Made by a program: the position numbers and the translations under genes
Assembly: GCF_020480685.1 (NCBI RefSeq)
Contig: NZ_JAJAFU010000016.1
Coordinates: forward strand, 1 to 57,404
Direction: 5' to 3'
DNA length: 57,404 nucleotides
From: Deferrivibrio essentukiensis
GTDB taxonomy: Bacteria; Chrysiogenota; Deferribacteres; Deferribacterales; Deferrivibrionaceae
In this document: in pieces, positions 43,476 to 52,568 of the stretch
Numbering within the stretch: the first letter of the stretch is position 1
Layout: each line of letters starts with the position of its first letter
Notes under the pieces: generated by a model
Seen by the model: only the letters and a program-made list of their open reading frames with translations
Told to the model about the DNA's origin: nothing
Databases searched by the model: none

Positions 43476-43906
43476 TTTTCATCACACTTTGATTTAAACT
43501 TGTCTATATTTACGCATTTTGTATCGCTTTCAAGGATAAAGTCAAGGAAACAGGACAATTTGTGAAAAATATCTTCATCAATCACATGCTCAATACGGCA
43601 GGCATTCTCTTCCGCTTCTTTTTCTTCAACATTTAAAATTTTAATCAAAAATTCTTTTATCCTTTTATGTCTGTGATATATCTGCTTTGCATATTCCAAA
43701 CCTTCTTTCGTAAGTGTTATCCCTTTATATCTATTGTAGTTTACATAACCTTTTTCAGCTAAATACTTTAATGCACTTGTAACAGACGGCTTTTTAACGT
43801 TTAGCATTTCAGAAATATCTGTAGACCTTGCAACTTCATGTTTGCTTTCAAGGATAAGTATAGCCTCAAGATAGTCTTCCATATTTTTCGTTAATTTATC
43901 GTCCAC
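43472..43906 (-). CDS. DtxR/MntR-family metalloregulator
   Basis: A 144-residue iron- or manganese-dependent repressor. The winged helix covers residues 5-65 (MEDYLEAILILE, VKKPSVTSALKYL, KGYVNYNRYKGITLT), and the dimerisation and metal part contains IYHRHKRIKEFL and ENACRIEHVIDEDIFHKL, with Cys, Glu and His typical of the metal sites. There is no SH3-like C-terminal domain, as in MntR. It heads the run of seven genes that ends with mntP and mqnA, so Mn sensing is plausible. Confidence 0.88.
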   Translation of the reverse strand: MDDKLTKNMEDYLEAILILESKHEVARSTDISEMLNVKKPSVTSALKYLAEKGYVNYNRYKGITLTKEGLEYAKQIYHRHKRIKEFLIKILNVEEKEAEENACRIEHVIDEDIFHKLSCFLDFILESDTKCVNIDKFKSKCDEN

Positions 43907-43947
43907 TTCTCACCTCGTGCGGATTATTACACACTTAGCAATAAATT

Positions 43948-44931
43948 TCAAATTACTTTTTTATCTATCCCTTCGTATAACACTTTAAAGAAAATATTCT
44001 TTTCCATTTCATATTTTGGAGCAAAATGAAAAAAATGGACAAATTTGCTGTTTGACAGTTTAAATATTTCTTTTGATAGCTCTAACGTTAAATGTTTCTT
44101 TTTTATAGCGTGCATAACATCTTTTTTCAAAAACATTGCCTCTATCATAAGTATATGGCTATCTTTTGCGAAATTAACGGCTTTCTTGAAATTTTCGTAA
44201 GTTGGTGCAAGGTCAGTAATATATGTAATATCCTGTGGAGGTGCGTATAAAATAAGCTCATTTTCAAGGTCAATTACACTCTTTTTAACCATCTCCCCTT
44301 CCATTTCTACTTCAAAAAAACCGTTCTTGTCAAAACATCTCAATTTTGCTTTAAGCTCGGCAATCCAAGGCCCCTTTTTGTATCCAAATTGTTCTAGTGC
44401 ATCCTTTTTCACACTTACATGGATATCTTCTCTGATTCTAAACCCCAAAGTAACAATACCATGGTCAAAAAATTCATAATCAAGAGTAAATCCATCACCT
44501 AAGCTAATTAATGTTCTTTCTTTTTCATACTCCTGTGGCACAAACCCTTCGCAAGCCTTAAACACTGCACCTTTTATTTTATCCTCATGAAGCTCAATCG
44601 CTTCAATTACAAGAGTATAATTTTTTATGAGATTCCAGGTATAGCCTGCAAGCTTACCTTTTACATTATTTATAAAACCAGGCGGGCCAAAAAATCTTAA
44701 TCTACTGTCAGCACGGATAAACCCTCTCAACAAGCGGTCAAATCCGTAAAAATGGTCAATGTGAGTATGACTTACAAATACATCTGTAATGCTTAATACT
44801 TCGGAATTTGTTATGTTTCCTATTCTTCCACAATCAAGCAAAAATGCCGTCTTTTTGTAGATATTCCTGACAAAAAATGCCGAATCTTCAAAAGGGGAAT
44901 TTATCTTTTTTATTATAAAGTTATTTCTCAT
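43948..44931 (-). CDS. Metallo-beta-lactamase fold protein, RNase Z-like
   Basis: A 327-residue hydrolase with the motif SHTHIDHFYGFDRL near residue 54, a second metal Asp in ITDLAP near 235 and a late HFFHFAPKYEM as His ligand. The overall order resembles tRNase Z-type enzymes, but it is divergent and lacks an evident flexible arm, so another phosphodiester or ester substrate is possible. Its start overlaps the kinase gene upstream by 11 nt. Confidence 0.78.
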   Translation of the reverse strand: MRNNFIIKKINSPFEDSAFFVRNIYKKTAFLLDCGRIGNITNSEVLSITDVFVSHTHIDHFYGFDRLLRGFIRADSRLRFFGPPGFINNVKGKLAGYTWNLIKNYTLVIEAIELHEDKIKGAVFKACEGFVPQEYEKERTLISLGDGFTLDYEFFDHGIVTLGFRIREDIHVSVKKDALEQFGYKKGPWIAELKAKLRCFDKNGFFEVEMEGEMVKKSVIDLENELILYAPPQDITYITDLAPTYENFKKAVNFAKDSHILMIEAMFLKKDVMHAIKKKHLTLELSKEIFKLSNSKFVHFFHFAPKYEMEKNIFFKVLYEGIDKKVI

Positions 44932-46465
44932 TACTTATCAAAAATTTTATAGTTTTTTCAATATTTTCTTCTACCCCGCTTGTCGTATCAATCAAAAAGT
45001 CACAACCAATATCTTCAAAAGATTCCTTTTGTTTAAAATAGAGTTCAGGTCGCCCGTCAGTGGCAATTTTTTTATCTTTTCTATCAGCAAGCCTTTTTAA
45101 AATCGTATTATCATCCGCTTCACATTTTATTTTCAAAGGCTTTATATTAATATTTTCTTGAAATTGTCTCAAATATTCCTTTTTAGAAAAACTGCCGTCC
45201 ACAATTGTCATCCTGTTAATTTTTAATTTTTCGTCCGCAAGTTTTCCTAACTCTTTGTAGATAGTTAGAGAATTTTCATATGAATATATCCCTTTATTAA
45301 AATCTTCATTTACCTTTTCAACTTTGTCTATGTTGAAATATTCTTTTCTAAATTCATCCGTATTAACTCTAAAAGATGGGAGTTTTTGATTTAACATTTT
45401 TGAATTCTTGCTCTTGCCTGAGCCCATAAGACCGTAATAAATTACAAGTTTAGGCTCAATCATATTTAAAGCGTATGTCAGACTCAAATCAAGAAGCCTT
45501 TTTAACTTATCTAATTCCTCAAGATATTTTTCACTGCCTTCCTCAAGTCCGTTTAACATAAAACAAGCTATCTTAACCCTTACATACGCTCTGTAACATT
45601 TATAAAAATTTAAAAGTCTTAATGTATCGCTGTCATTATAAACTGTTAGAAATCCTTTAAGACATGCATCAGAAAGCCCTATCTCTCCGGTCTGGTCAAG
45701 CTCCATTAAAAGAAATCCAAAGTCAGAAATCACATCATTATATCTAAATCTTTTATTAAATTCTATACAGTCTACAAGGCCAATACCGTTTTCATCTTCG
45801 TAAATATGCTCTAACCGTAAATCTCCATGACCGTCAATAATATAACCGTCAGAAAGCCTTCTTTCAAAAAGCTCTTTATTTCCTTCAAGAAAACCTAATG
45901 TTTTGTCCTTAATAAACTCATAAATGCCATTATCTATAAATTTACCTACAAAAGGTTCTGTTTGTTCGAAATTCTCCTGACAGTTTTTTAATATTACTTC
46001 AAAGCTTCCATTCTCTTTAGCATTTTCGTAATTTGTATTGATACTTTTAAAAAGTGTCCCGATATGTTTACCTATCTCAAAAATATATTTTTCATCAACT
46101 TGGCTATTTTTTATTTTAGTCGATAAAAAATTATTATCATCAATACGTTTCATCTTAAGGACATAATCAACCGTTACCAAAGTATTGTGAAAAGGGACAA
46201 GTACAAACTCTTTACCTCGTCTTGCTATCTTCAAAACCTCTTCATAAATCCCCTTTGAAAACCTTTCATTAAGCTCTTTTTCCAAGATACAATATATTTT
46301 TCTCTGAGTTGAAAGCTTAAAGTCCAGAAAACCAAAATCCACAGCTTTTTTCAACTTGTATACATAGTCCTTTGTAAGCATTACATAAGATATATGGGTT
46401 TCGATTATTTTTTCAGGCTTAACCAGCTCTTTTAAAATAAGTGCAGAGGGAGAGAGTTCGCTCAT
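44921..46465 (-). CDS. Two-domain phosphotransferase: APH-like N terminus and P-loop kinase
   Basis: A 514-residue fusion. The N-terminal 330 residues are aminoglycoside-phosphotransferase-like, with the catalytic loop GHGDLRLEHIY and VDCIEFNKRFRYNDVISDFGFL as the metal region. The C-terminal part has Walker A YYGLMGSGKSKNSKML near residue 345 and resembles small-molecule kinases of the AAA_33 type. The combination is known as an uncharacterised COG2187-type protein; the substrates are unknown and antibiotic resistance is not implied. It overlaps the cysteine-hydrolase gene by 4 nt. Confidence 0.8.
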   Translation of the reverse strand: MSELSPSALILKELVKPEKIIETHISYVMLTKDYVYKLKKAVDFGFLDFKLSTQRKIYCILEKELNERFSKGIYEEVLKIARRGKEFVLVPFHNTLVTVDYVLKMKRIDDNNFLSTKIKNSQVDEKYIFEIGKHIGTLFKSINTNYENAKENGSFEVILKNCQENFEQTEPFVGKFIDNGIYEFIKDKTLGFLEGNKELFERRLSDGYIIDGHGDLRLEHIYEDENGIGLVDCIEFNKRFRYNDVISDFGFLLMELDQTGEIGLSDACLKGFLTVYNDSDTLRLLNFYKCYRAYVRVKIACFMLNGLEEGSEKYLEELDKLKRLLDLSLTYALNMIEPKLVIYYGLMGSGKSKNSKMLNQKLPSFRVNTDEFRKEYFNIDKVEKVNEDFNKGIYSYENSLTIYKELGKLADEKLKINRMTIVDGSFSKKEYLRQFQENINIKPLKIKCEADDNTILKRLADRKDKKIATDGRPELYFKQKESFEDIGCDFLIDTTSGVEENIEKTIKFLISNEK

Positions 46466-46977
46466 ATTATTTCACCATTATGTACATTTTTTATCTGATA
46501 AAGACCGACTTCGTGACCATAATCATCAAGACCTATCACACAGTCTTTAGGAACAATTACTTTATAATTACGACTAACTGCGTCAGCTACCGTATATAGT
46601 ACGCAAATATTTGTCACAAGCCCTGTAACGATGAGCGTATCAATACCGTGCTTTTTCAAAATTTCATCTAAATTTGTGTTGTAAAACCCCGAATATCTCG
46701 TTTTAGGAACAATTATATCTTCACTTTCTGGAGCAAGCTCTTTGACTACCTTTGCCCCGTCAGTCCCTTCAACGCAGTGTTTAGGCCAAATCTCAAACTC
46801 TTTATCGTTGGCGTCATGATTATCACACACATAAATAACGGGATAATTTTCTTTTTTGGCAATTTCTATCTGTTTCTTTATTGAGGGAATAATCTTTTCA
46901 GCACCTTTCACCTGCAAAGGAGCCCCTTCTAACACAAAATCATTAAGCATATCAACAATTATAAGAGCCTTTTTCAT
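46462..46977 (-). CDS. Nicotinamidase-like cysteine hydrolase (isochorismatase family)
   Basis: A 171-residue cytoplasmic hydrolase with the PncA catalytic triad Asp9 (IVDMLNDF), Lys92 and Cys125 (VTGLVTNICVLYT), and metal-site residues near 52-67 (CDNHDAND, WPKHCVEGT). It most likely turns nicotinamide into nicotinate for NAD recycling, though other amidase substrates are possible. It overlaps nfo and the kinase gene by 4 nt each. Confidence 0.88.
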   Translation of the reverse strand: MKKALIIVDMLNDFVLEGAPLQVKGAEKIIPSIKKQIEIAKKENYPVIYVCDNHDANDKEFEIWPKHCVEGTDGAKVVKELAPESEDIIVPKTRYSGFYNTNLDEILKKHGIDTLIVTGLVTNICVLYTVADAVSRNYKVIVPKDCVIGLDDYGHEVGLYQIKNVHNGEII

Positions 46978-47807
46978 ATGTCACCCCTCAAGCTCTTTAA
47001 GATTTCAATTTCACCTTTGTAAGTCTCCCCTTCTTTTACGGGAGTCTCTAAAATACCCAATACATTTTCAAATCTTCTATCGTTTACAACTCTTTTGAAA
47101 AAATCAATACCTATGGTCCCTTTCCCTAAAAGCTCATGTCTGTCAAGCTTTGAAGAGAAGTCTTTTTTAGAATCATTTAAGTGAAATACCTTTATTTTAT
47201 CCCCAAATTTTGCAAAAAGCTCATCAAAAACTTTGTCATATTGGTTTACTATGTCAAATCCGGCCGAATACATATGACATGAGTCAAGACATATATTGAG
47301 TTTATGAGAGTATTTTGACATATTAAAAATTTTTTCAAAATGCTCAAGCTTATAACCAAGATTTGTCCCCTGCCCTGCAGTAATCTCCAAAAGTATAGAG
47401 GCTTCAAAACCATTTTCATCGTATGCTTTATCAATCATTTGGGCAACAAGTTTGAGTCCTTCATCTTCACCCACTCCAAGATGTGAGCCCGGATGGATTA
47501 CATAATATTTTATATTTAACTGGTCACACCTTTTAAGCTCATCCACCATACTTAAATATGATTTTTCTTTAATATCCGGTTTAATAGAAGCCATATTAAT
47601 GAGATAGCTACTGTGACAACAAACCGGTAAGCTATATTTATCATGAAGCTCAAAATATTTTTTTATGTCTTTGTCGCTAAGTGGTTTTGCTACCCAACGG
47701 TTTGAGTTTTTAACAAAGACCTGTATGCACTCGCAACCGTCAGCTGCTCCCCTTTCAAAAGCCTTGTAAATACCACCGCTAATTGACTCGTGAGCACCTA
47801 AAAACAT
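46974..47807 (-). CDS. nfo: Endonuclease IV
   Basis: A 277-residue AP endonuclease for base-excision repair. Family marks are the start LGAHESISGGI, HPGSHLG near residue 105, LEITAGQGTNLG near 140, LDSCHMYSAGFD near 175 and HLNDSKKDFSSKLDRHELLG near 212, covering the three-zinc site. It lies 6 nt downstream of fbp and overlaps the next gene by 4 nt. Confidence 0.95.
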   Translation of the reverse strand: MFLGAHESISGGIYKAFERGAADGCECIQVFVKNSNRWVAKPLSDKDIKKYFELHDKYSLPVCCHSSYLINMASIKPDIKEKSYLSMVDELKRCDQLNIKYYVIHPGSHLGVGEDEGLKLVAQMIDKAYDENGFEASILLEITAGQGTNLGYKLEHFEKIFNMSKYSHKLNICLDSCHMYSAGFDIVNQYDKVFDELFAKFGDKIKVFHLNDSKKDFSSKLDRHELLGKGTIGIDFFKRVVNDRRFENVLGILETPVKEGETYKGEIEILKSLRGDI

Positions 47808-47813
47808 ATCGAT

Positions 47814-48806
47814 TTATTTACCCATAAACTCTAAATACTTCTTTACTTCAAACTCCGAGCCTATAATTAGCGGAGTTTTTTGGTGTAGACTTTCAGGCAC
47901 AATATCAAGGATATCTCTTTCTCCGTCAGTTGCCATCCCACCTGCTTGTTTGATTATAAATGCAAGTGGGTTAGCTTCATAGAGAAGTCTTAATTTACCT
48001 TTAGGATTTTTTGAATCACCCGGATAGAGAAAAATTCCACCTTTTAAAAGGTTTCTATGAAAATCAGCCACAAGTGAGCCAATATATCTTGTAGTGTAAC
48101 TTCTTTCTTTATAATTCTTTATAAATTCAACAAAATTTCTTATTCTGTCATCCCACTTATGGTAATTTGCCTCATTGATACTATAAATTTTCCCTTCTTT
48201 CGGCACCTTCATATCAGGATGTGAAAGTATAAATTCACCAACTGATGGGTCTAATGTAAAGCCGTTGACTCCATTTCCTGTCGTATAAACAAACATTGTA
48301 CTTGAGCCGTAAATCACATAACCGCTCGCTACCAAATCGCGCCCAGGCTGTAAAAAATCTTCTTCACAGCCGTCAACAGAGCTGTCCGATTTTCTTTTAT
48401 AAATACCAAATATTGTCCCGATACTTATGTTCACGTCTATGTTACTTGAGCCGTCAAGAGGGTCAAATACTACAAGATATTTCCCTTTAGGGTATTTACT
48501 CGGTATACGTATTACCTCATCTACCTCTTCACTTGCCATTCCACAAATCTGTCCTGTATGGTCAAGCGCTTGAATCATCTTTTCATTGGCATATACATCA
48601 AGTTTTTGCTGCTCCTCACCGTGATAATTTGTGCTGTCGGTTTTGCCGATAATATTTACAAGACCAGCTTTATTTACTTCTCTGCTGATTATCTTTGCTG
48701 CAAAAGCAATCTGCTCTAAAATTAAAGTAAAATCTCCTGTTGCAGTTGGAAATTTTCTCTGTTCTTCAAGCAAAAATCTACTCAAATTTGTAAGCCCTTT
48801 ACTCAT
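47814..48806 (-). CDS. fbp: Fructose-1,6-bisphosphatase, class I
   Basis: A 330-residue gluconeogenic phosphatase. The metal site FDPLDGSSNIDVNISIGTIF is near residue 110, the sugar-binding RYIGSLVADFHRNLLKGGIF near 238, and EANPLAFIIKQAGG near 280. It acts in the cytoplasm. It starts 82 nt after the epimerase gene's stop and leads the nfo-pncA-like run. Confidence 0.96.
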   Translation of the reverse strand: MSKGLTNLSRFLLEEQRKFPTATGDFTLILEQIAFAAKIISREVNKAGLVNIIGKTDSTNYHGEEQQKLDVYANEKMIQALDHTGQICGMASEEVDEVIRIPSKYPKGKYLVVFDPLDGSSNIDVNISIGTIFGIYKRKSDSSVDGCEEDFLQPGRDLVASGYVIYGSSTMFVYTTGNGVNGFTLDPSVGEFILSHPDMKVPKEGKIYSINEANYHKWDDRIRNFVEFIKNYKERSYTTRYIGSLVADFHRNLLKGGIFLYPGDSKNPKGKLRLLYEANPLAFIIKQAGGMATDGERDILDIVPESLHQKTPLIIGSEFEVKKYLEFMGK

Positions 48807-48888
48807 ATCTCACCCCGAAAGTAAATTTTATAAATTTCTAACAAATTATAATTCATAAATAAAGCAAAAATACCCGTTATTAAAATAA

Positions 48889-49860
48889 CTAATCCACTAA
48901 CGGAATTTTTGAAGCAAATTCGTAATTATCTTTATACCATTTTATAGTATTTTCTATCCCTTCTTCCAAAGAAACTTGAGGCTGCCACCCTAATATATTT
49001 TTTGCTTTTGACACTTCCGCCCATGTGGCAAGCATATCTGCCTTGTGAAATGGCTTATAATCATACTCCACTTTTTTATTTAGATATTTTGATATTAATT
49101 CTATGGCATATGATAGTTTGTGAGGGTTATTGTTACCAAGATTAATTATTTCATAGCCAACATTTTTAAGTGCTTTTACCGTTCCGTCAGCAATATCCGT
49201 AACATATGTAAAATCTCTTGACTGACTGCCATCACCATACAAGGTAATAGGCACATTTTTATCTATAAGGCTTATAAACTTAAAAATACTCATATCAGGT
49301 CTGCCCGCAGGACCATACACAGTAAAGTATCTCACTATTGTAACATCTATTCCGTATAAGTAATTGTAAGTATAACATGACACTTCAGCACTTTTTTTAG
49401 ATGCAGCATAAGGGGAAATCGGCGTATTGACAGGCTTGTCCTCGCTAAAAGGGGTTTCAAGCCCTGCATAAAGACTTGAGGTTGATGCAAGCACAAATTT
49501 TTTGACACCATAATCTTTGCAAAGCTCAAGCAGATTAACTGTCCCTGTCGAATTTGTATCATAATAAACAAATGGATTTACAAGGCTGTATCTTACCCCC
49601 GCCCTTGCAGCCAAATTAATTACGGCATCTATTTTAAATGTCTGAAACAGTACACTCATCGCCTCAAAATCTGAAATATCGGCTTTAATAAATTTAAAAT
49701 TTTTATTACTTTCAAATTGCTTGAGTCTATACTCTTTAAGCTCCGGGCTGTAATAATCATTGAGATTATCAACTCCCACCACAAAGTGCCCTTCATCGAG
49801 AAGTTTTTTCAGCGTAAAAGATGCTATAAAACCTGCAACACCGGTCAATAATATATTCAT
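48889..49860 (-). CDS. NAD-dependent sugar-nucleotide epimerase (UDP-glucuronate 4-epimerase-like)
   Basis: A 323-residue short-chain dehydrogenase-type epimerase. The Rossmann start is NILLTGVAGFIASFTLKKLL (the third Gly is replaced: GVAGFIA), the catalytic part is STSSLY and YAASKKSAEV, and RYFTVYGPAGRPDMSIFKFI follows, as in UDP-glucuronate epimerases. It feeds polysaccharide or LPS sugar supply. I start at 49860, with GAGGG 5 nt upstream; the extra residues from 49872 overlap cysS. It follows cysS on the same strand. Confidence 0.88.
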   Translation of the reverse strand: MNILLTGVAGFIASFTLKKLLDEGHFVVGVDNLNDYYSPELKEYRLKQFESNKNFKFIKADISDFEAMSVLFQTFKIDAVINLAARAGVRYSLVNPFVYYDTNSTGTVNLLELCKDYGVKKFVLASTSSLYAGLETPFSEDKPVNTPISPYAASKKSAEVSCYTYNYLYGIDVTIVRYFTVYGPAGRPDMSIFKFISLIDKNVPITLYGDGSQSRDFTYVTDIADGTVKALKNVGYEIINLGNNNPHKLSYAIELISKYLNKKVEYDYKPFHKADMLATWAEVSKAKNILGWQPQVSLEEGIENTIKWYKDNYEFASKIPLVD

Positions 49861-49868
49861 ATTTTCCC

Positions 49869-51299
49869 TCACCTAATTTTTTTAGCTCTAAATTTTGTGC
49901 CTTCCAAAGTATCGAGAAGCTCTACACCCTTCTCTTTAAGGTAATCCCTTATCTCATCCGCCTTGGCAAAATTTTTATTTTTTCTTGCTAAATTTCTTTC
50001 CTCTATCAATTTATTAAGCTCCTCTTCATCTAATGCGAGATTAGCCTTAAACCACTCTTCAGGCTCTTTTTGAATAATACCAAGCACATCAAGGCAAGTT
50101 GACTTAACTTTATCAACTATCTTCAAGAGCAAACTGTAGCTTTGCTCATCAGGTTTATTAGTAAGTATTATATTTAATGCCTTAACAAACTCAAAAAGGT
50201 GTGATAGTGCTGCAGGAGTATTAAAATCATCATCCATTGACTTTGCAAAACCTTCAAAAAATTCATTACCTGCTTTTTCAATTTCAGAAGTCAAATCTTT
50301 TGACTTTTTAGTCGGCTTGTAACTTTTTACTTCATCAAGGGCAGTATAAATTCTATCAAGGGCACGCTCAGCTTCAATTAAATTATCCTGAGAAAAATCC
50401 AGAGGTGACCTGTAATGAGTAGTAAGTAAAAAATATCTTAAAGCTTCCCTGTCAAACTCTTTTAAGATATCTTTTATGGTAAAAAAGTTGCCAAGAGATT
50501 TGGACATCTTTTCTTTGTTTATGTTAACAAAGCCGTTATGCATCCAATACTTTGCAAATGTTTTATCTTCAGATGCCTCAGATTGGGCAATTTCATTTTC
50601 ATGATGAGGAAATACCAAATCTTTACCGCCACCGTGTATATCAAAAGGAATGCCCAATATTTTTGAGCTCATCGCACTACACTCAATATGCCAGCCAGGT
50701 CTACCAACCCCCCAAGGGCTTTTCCACCCGGGCTCATTTTCTTTGCTCCTTTTCCATAAGGCAAAATCAAGCGGGTCTTCTTTAATTTCGTTAATATCTA
50801 CCCTTGCACCAGAAAGCAAATCATCTATGCTTCTGTGTGAAAGCTTACCATAATCTTTAAAAGCCCTGACTCTAAAATATACATCGCCATCCTTTTCGTA
50901 TGCATATCCTTTTTCTATTAGCCTTTCGCAAAGATTAATCATTTCATTTATAAATTCGGTTGCCTTAGGCGTATAATCAGGCCTTTCCACCATAAGGGCA
51001 GCCATATCGTCATCATGTGATTTGATATATCTGTCTGTTAACTCTTTCCAAGAAATACCAAGCTCATTGCTCCTTTTGATAATTTTGTCATCTATGTCGG
51101 TAAAATTTTTGACGAATGTAACCTTAAACCCTTTATATTTTAGATACTTTCTTATTACATCAAATACTACCGAGCTTCTTGCATGCCCAATATGACAATC
51201 ATCATAAACAGTAACACCGCATACATACATTTTTACTTCATTAGCATGTATCGGCTCGAAAGTTTCCTTTTTTAACGTCATAGTATTAAAAATTTCCAT
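49869..51299 (-). CDS. cysS: Cysteinyl-tRNA synthetase
   Basis: A 476-residue class I synthetase. The HIGH motif is CHIGHARS near residue 35, KMSKS is KEKMSKSLGNFF near 265, and zinc-site Cys and His lie at CGVTVY and the GWHIECSAM region. The C-terminal ends with a helical anticodon domain (NFAKADEIRDYLKEKGVELLDT). The length is standard. It lies 9 nt after the peptide-ABC ATPase gene. Confidence 0.97.
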   Translation of the reverse strand: MEIFNTMTLKKETFEPIHANEVKMYVCGVTVYDDCHIGHARSSVVFDVIRKYLKYKGFKVTFVKNFTDIDDKIIKRSNELGISWKELTDRYIKSHDDDMAALMVERPDYTPKATEFINEMINLCERLIEKGYAYEKDGDVYFRVRAFKDYGKLSHRSIDDLLSGARVDINEIKEDPLDFALWKRSKENEPGWKSPWGVGRPGWHIECSAMSSKILGIPFDIHGGGKDLVFPHHENEIAQSEASEDKTFAKYWMHNGFVNINKEKMSKSLGNFFTIKDILKEFDREALRYFLLTTHYRSPLDFSQDNLIEAERALDRIYTALDEVKSYKPTKKSKDLTSEIEKAGNEFFEGFAKSMDDDFNTPAALSHLFEFVKALNIILTNKPDEQSYSLLLKIVDKVKSTCLDVLGIIQKEPEEWFKANLALDEEELNKLIEERNLARKNKNFAKADEIRDYLKEKGVELLDTLEGTKFRAKKIR

Positions 51300-51308
51300 A
51301 GAGACTCC

Positions 51309-52226
51309 TTAAATTTTATTACATCTGTGGTAATGGTTATCATTTATATATTTTTTTTCAAGCTCTTTATTGCAAATTTCTTTGTCAAATGCTGAACATC
51401 TGCCGGCAAAAGGACAGACCGCCTCTACTTTATTTTCAAATTTTACAACATTTAAATTTTTTGAAGAATCAATAAGAGTTTTAGTGTAAGGATGTATGGG
51501 ATTATCTATAATATCTTCCGTTTTACCATACTCTACATCCACCCCTTTATACATTACAACCGTATAGTCGCACAGGAAATTTACCACTGCCAAATCGTGT
51601 GAAATCAGAATAATTGTTTTATTCTCTTTAACTTTAAGCTCTTTAAAAATATTTAAAATTTGAGATTGCACTGAAACATCAAGAGCACTCACAGGCTCAT
51701 CAGCTATAATTACTTCCGGGTCTAAAATTAGTGCTCTTGCTATAGATATTCTCTGCCTCTGCCCACCAGAAAACTCATGAGGATATCTATACAAAAATTC
51801 CTCTTTCAACCCCACTTTGGCAAATGTCTGAATAAACACACCCATATAATCGTTTGATTTAAAATGTGCTTTAAAGCCATCCTTTAACATTGTAATAATT
51901 TTTAATCTTGGGTTAAGACTTGAGTATGGGTCTTGAAAAACTACCTGAACATTCTTTCTATAATCTTTATATGAAGGGCTCTTTGCATTTACCCTTTCCC
52001 CTTTGTAAAGGACTTCCCCTTTGTCAGGCCTTATAATATCAGCAATTATATTGGCAAGCGTGGTCTTTCCACTACCTGATTCACCAACAATACCAAGTGC
52101 CACACCTTTATTTATCTGGAGAGATACATTGTTAACAGCTTTAACTTTTGCAGTAGAAGATGAAAATATCCCTTCCGATATACTAAAAGTTTTAGACACA
52201 TTTCTAACATCAATTATTTCATACAT
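51309..52226 (-). CDS. Oligopeptide/dipeptide ABC transporter ATP-binding protein (DppF/OppF-like)
   Basis: A 305-residue ABC ATPase. The Walker A is GESGSGKTTL near residue 50, the Q-loop VFQDPYSSLNPR near 96, the signature SGGQRQRISIARAL near 153, and the Walker B VIIADEPVSALD. The C-terminal peptide-transporter extension has a Cys group (CPFAGRC, CNKEL, HRC) that may bind an iron-sulfur cluster. No permease, binding protein or second ATPase lies beside it here, unusual for this family. It leads the run into cysS. Confidence 0.88.
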   Translation of the reverse strand: MYEIIDVRNVSKTFSISEGIFSSSTAKVKAVNNVSLQINKGVALGIVGESGSGKTTLANIIADIIRPDKGEVLYKGERVNAKSPSYKDYRKNVQVVFQDPYSSLNPRLKIITMLKDGFKAHFKSNDYMGVFIQTFAKVGLKEEFLYRYPHEFSGGQRQRISIARALILDPEVIIADEPVSALDVSVQSQILNIFKELKVKENKTIILISHDLAVVNFLCDYTVVMYKGVDVEYGKTEDIIDNPIHPYTKTLIDSSKNLNVVKFENKVEAVCPFAGRCSAFDKEICNKELEKKYINDNHYHRCNKI

Positions 52227-52302
52227 ATTTTGGAATCTATCGAAAATTTAATTATTCTGCAAGAATAAAAAAAGCTCCTTTAACCTATTCTTTTTTAATA
52301 AC

Positions 52303-52500
52303 AATGACCGCAGAGAAGCACAAGGTTAATGCTAAGTGTTAAGAATGTTCAAGGTTCAACGTTCGAATTTAGTTCTAAGTGTTAAGCCTATAGAACCTTT
52401 ATAACATTTATAACTCATATTAACTTACACAATTTATTGTTTGCCAACAAAATCACTTTTCACTATTCACCTTTCACCATTCTCAGTTTTGTAACCGAAT
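52303..52500 (-). repeat. Dispersed modular repeat, copy F
   Basis: Read on the minus strand: CGGTTACAAAACTGAGAATG, GTGAAAGGTGAATAGTGAAA, GATTTTGTTGGCAAACAATA, the core AAATTGTGTAAGTTAATATG, GTTATAAATGTTATAAAGG, CTTAACACTTAGAACTAAAT, AACGTTGAACCTTGAAC and an end TTGTGCTTCTCTGCGGTCAT. It starts about 70 bases beyond the receptor stop, after its terminator, and runs in that gene's sense. Confidence 0.85.
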
Positions 52501-52536
52501 AAGGCAGATAGATACATAAAAATGATGTGATGCCAA

Positions 52537-52562
52537 TAAAAAAAGCCGGTCTAAACCGGCTT
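52537..52562 (-). terminator. Rho-independent terminator of the chemotaxis receptor gene
   Basis: An 8-bp perfect stem AAGCCGGT/ACCGGCTT with a 4-nt loop, followed on the minus strand by a T-run. It lies just past the receptor stop at 52569. Confidence 0.9.
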
Positions 52563-52568
52563 GTTGGT

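Larger units (their letters stand above)
52227..52568. other. Intergenic region: repeat element F and a terminator
   Basis: The space between the peptide-ABC ATPase start and the receptor's 3' end is filled by repeat element F and the receptor's terminator. No gene was seen. Confidence 0.6.

Noticed and set aside
44921-46465. An aminoglycoside-resistance enzyme
   Set aside because: The N-terminal domain has the APH fold, but the fusion to a P-loop kinase and the housekeeping neighbours point to an uncharacterised COG2187-type protein.
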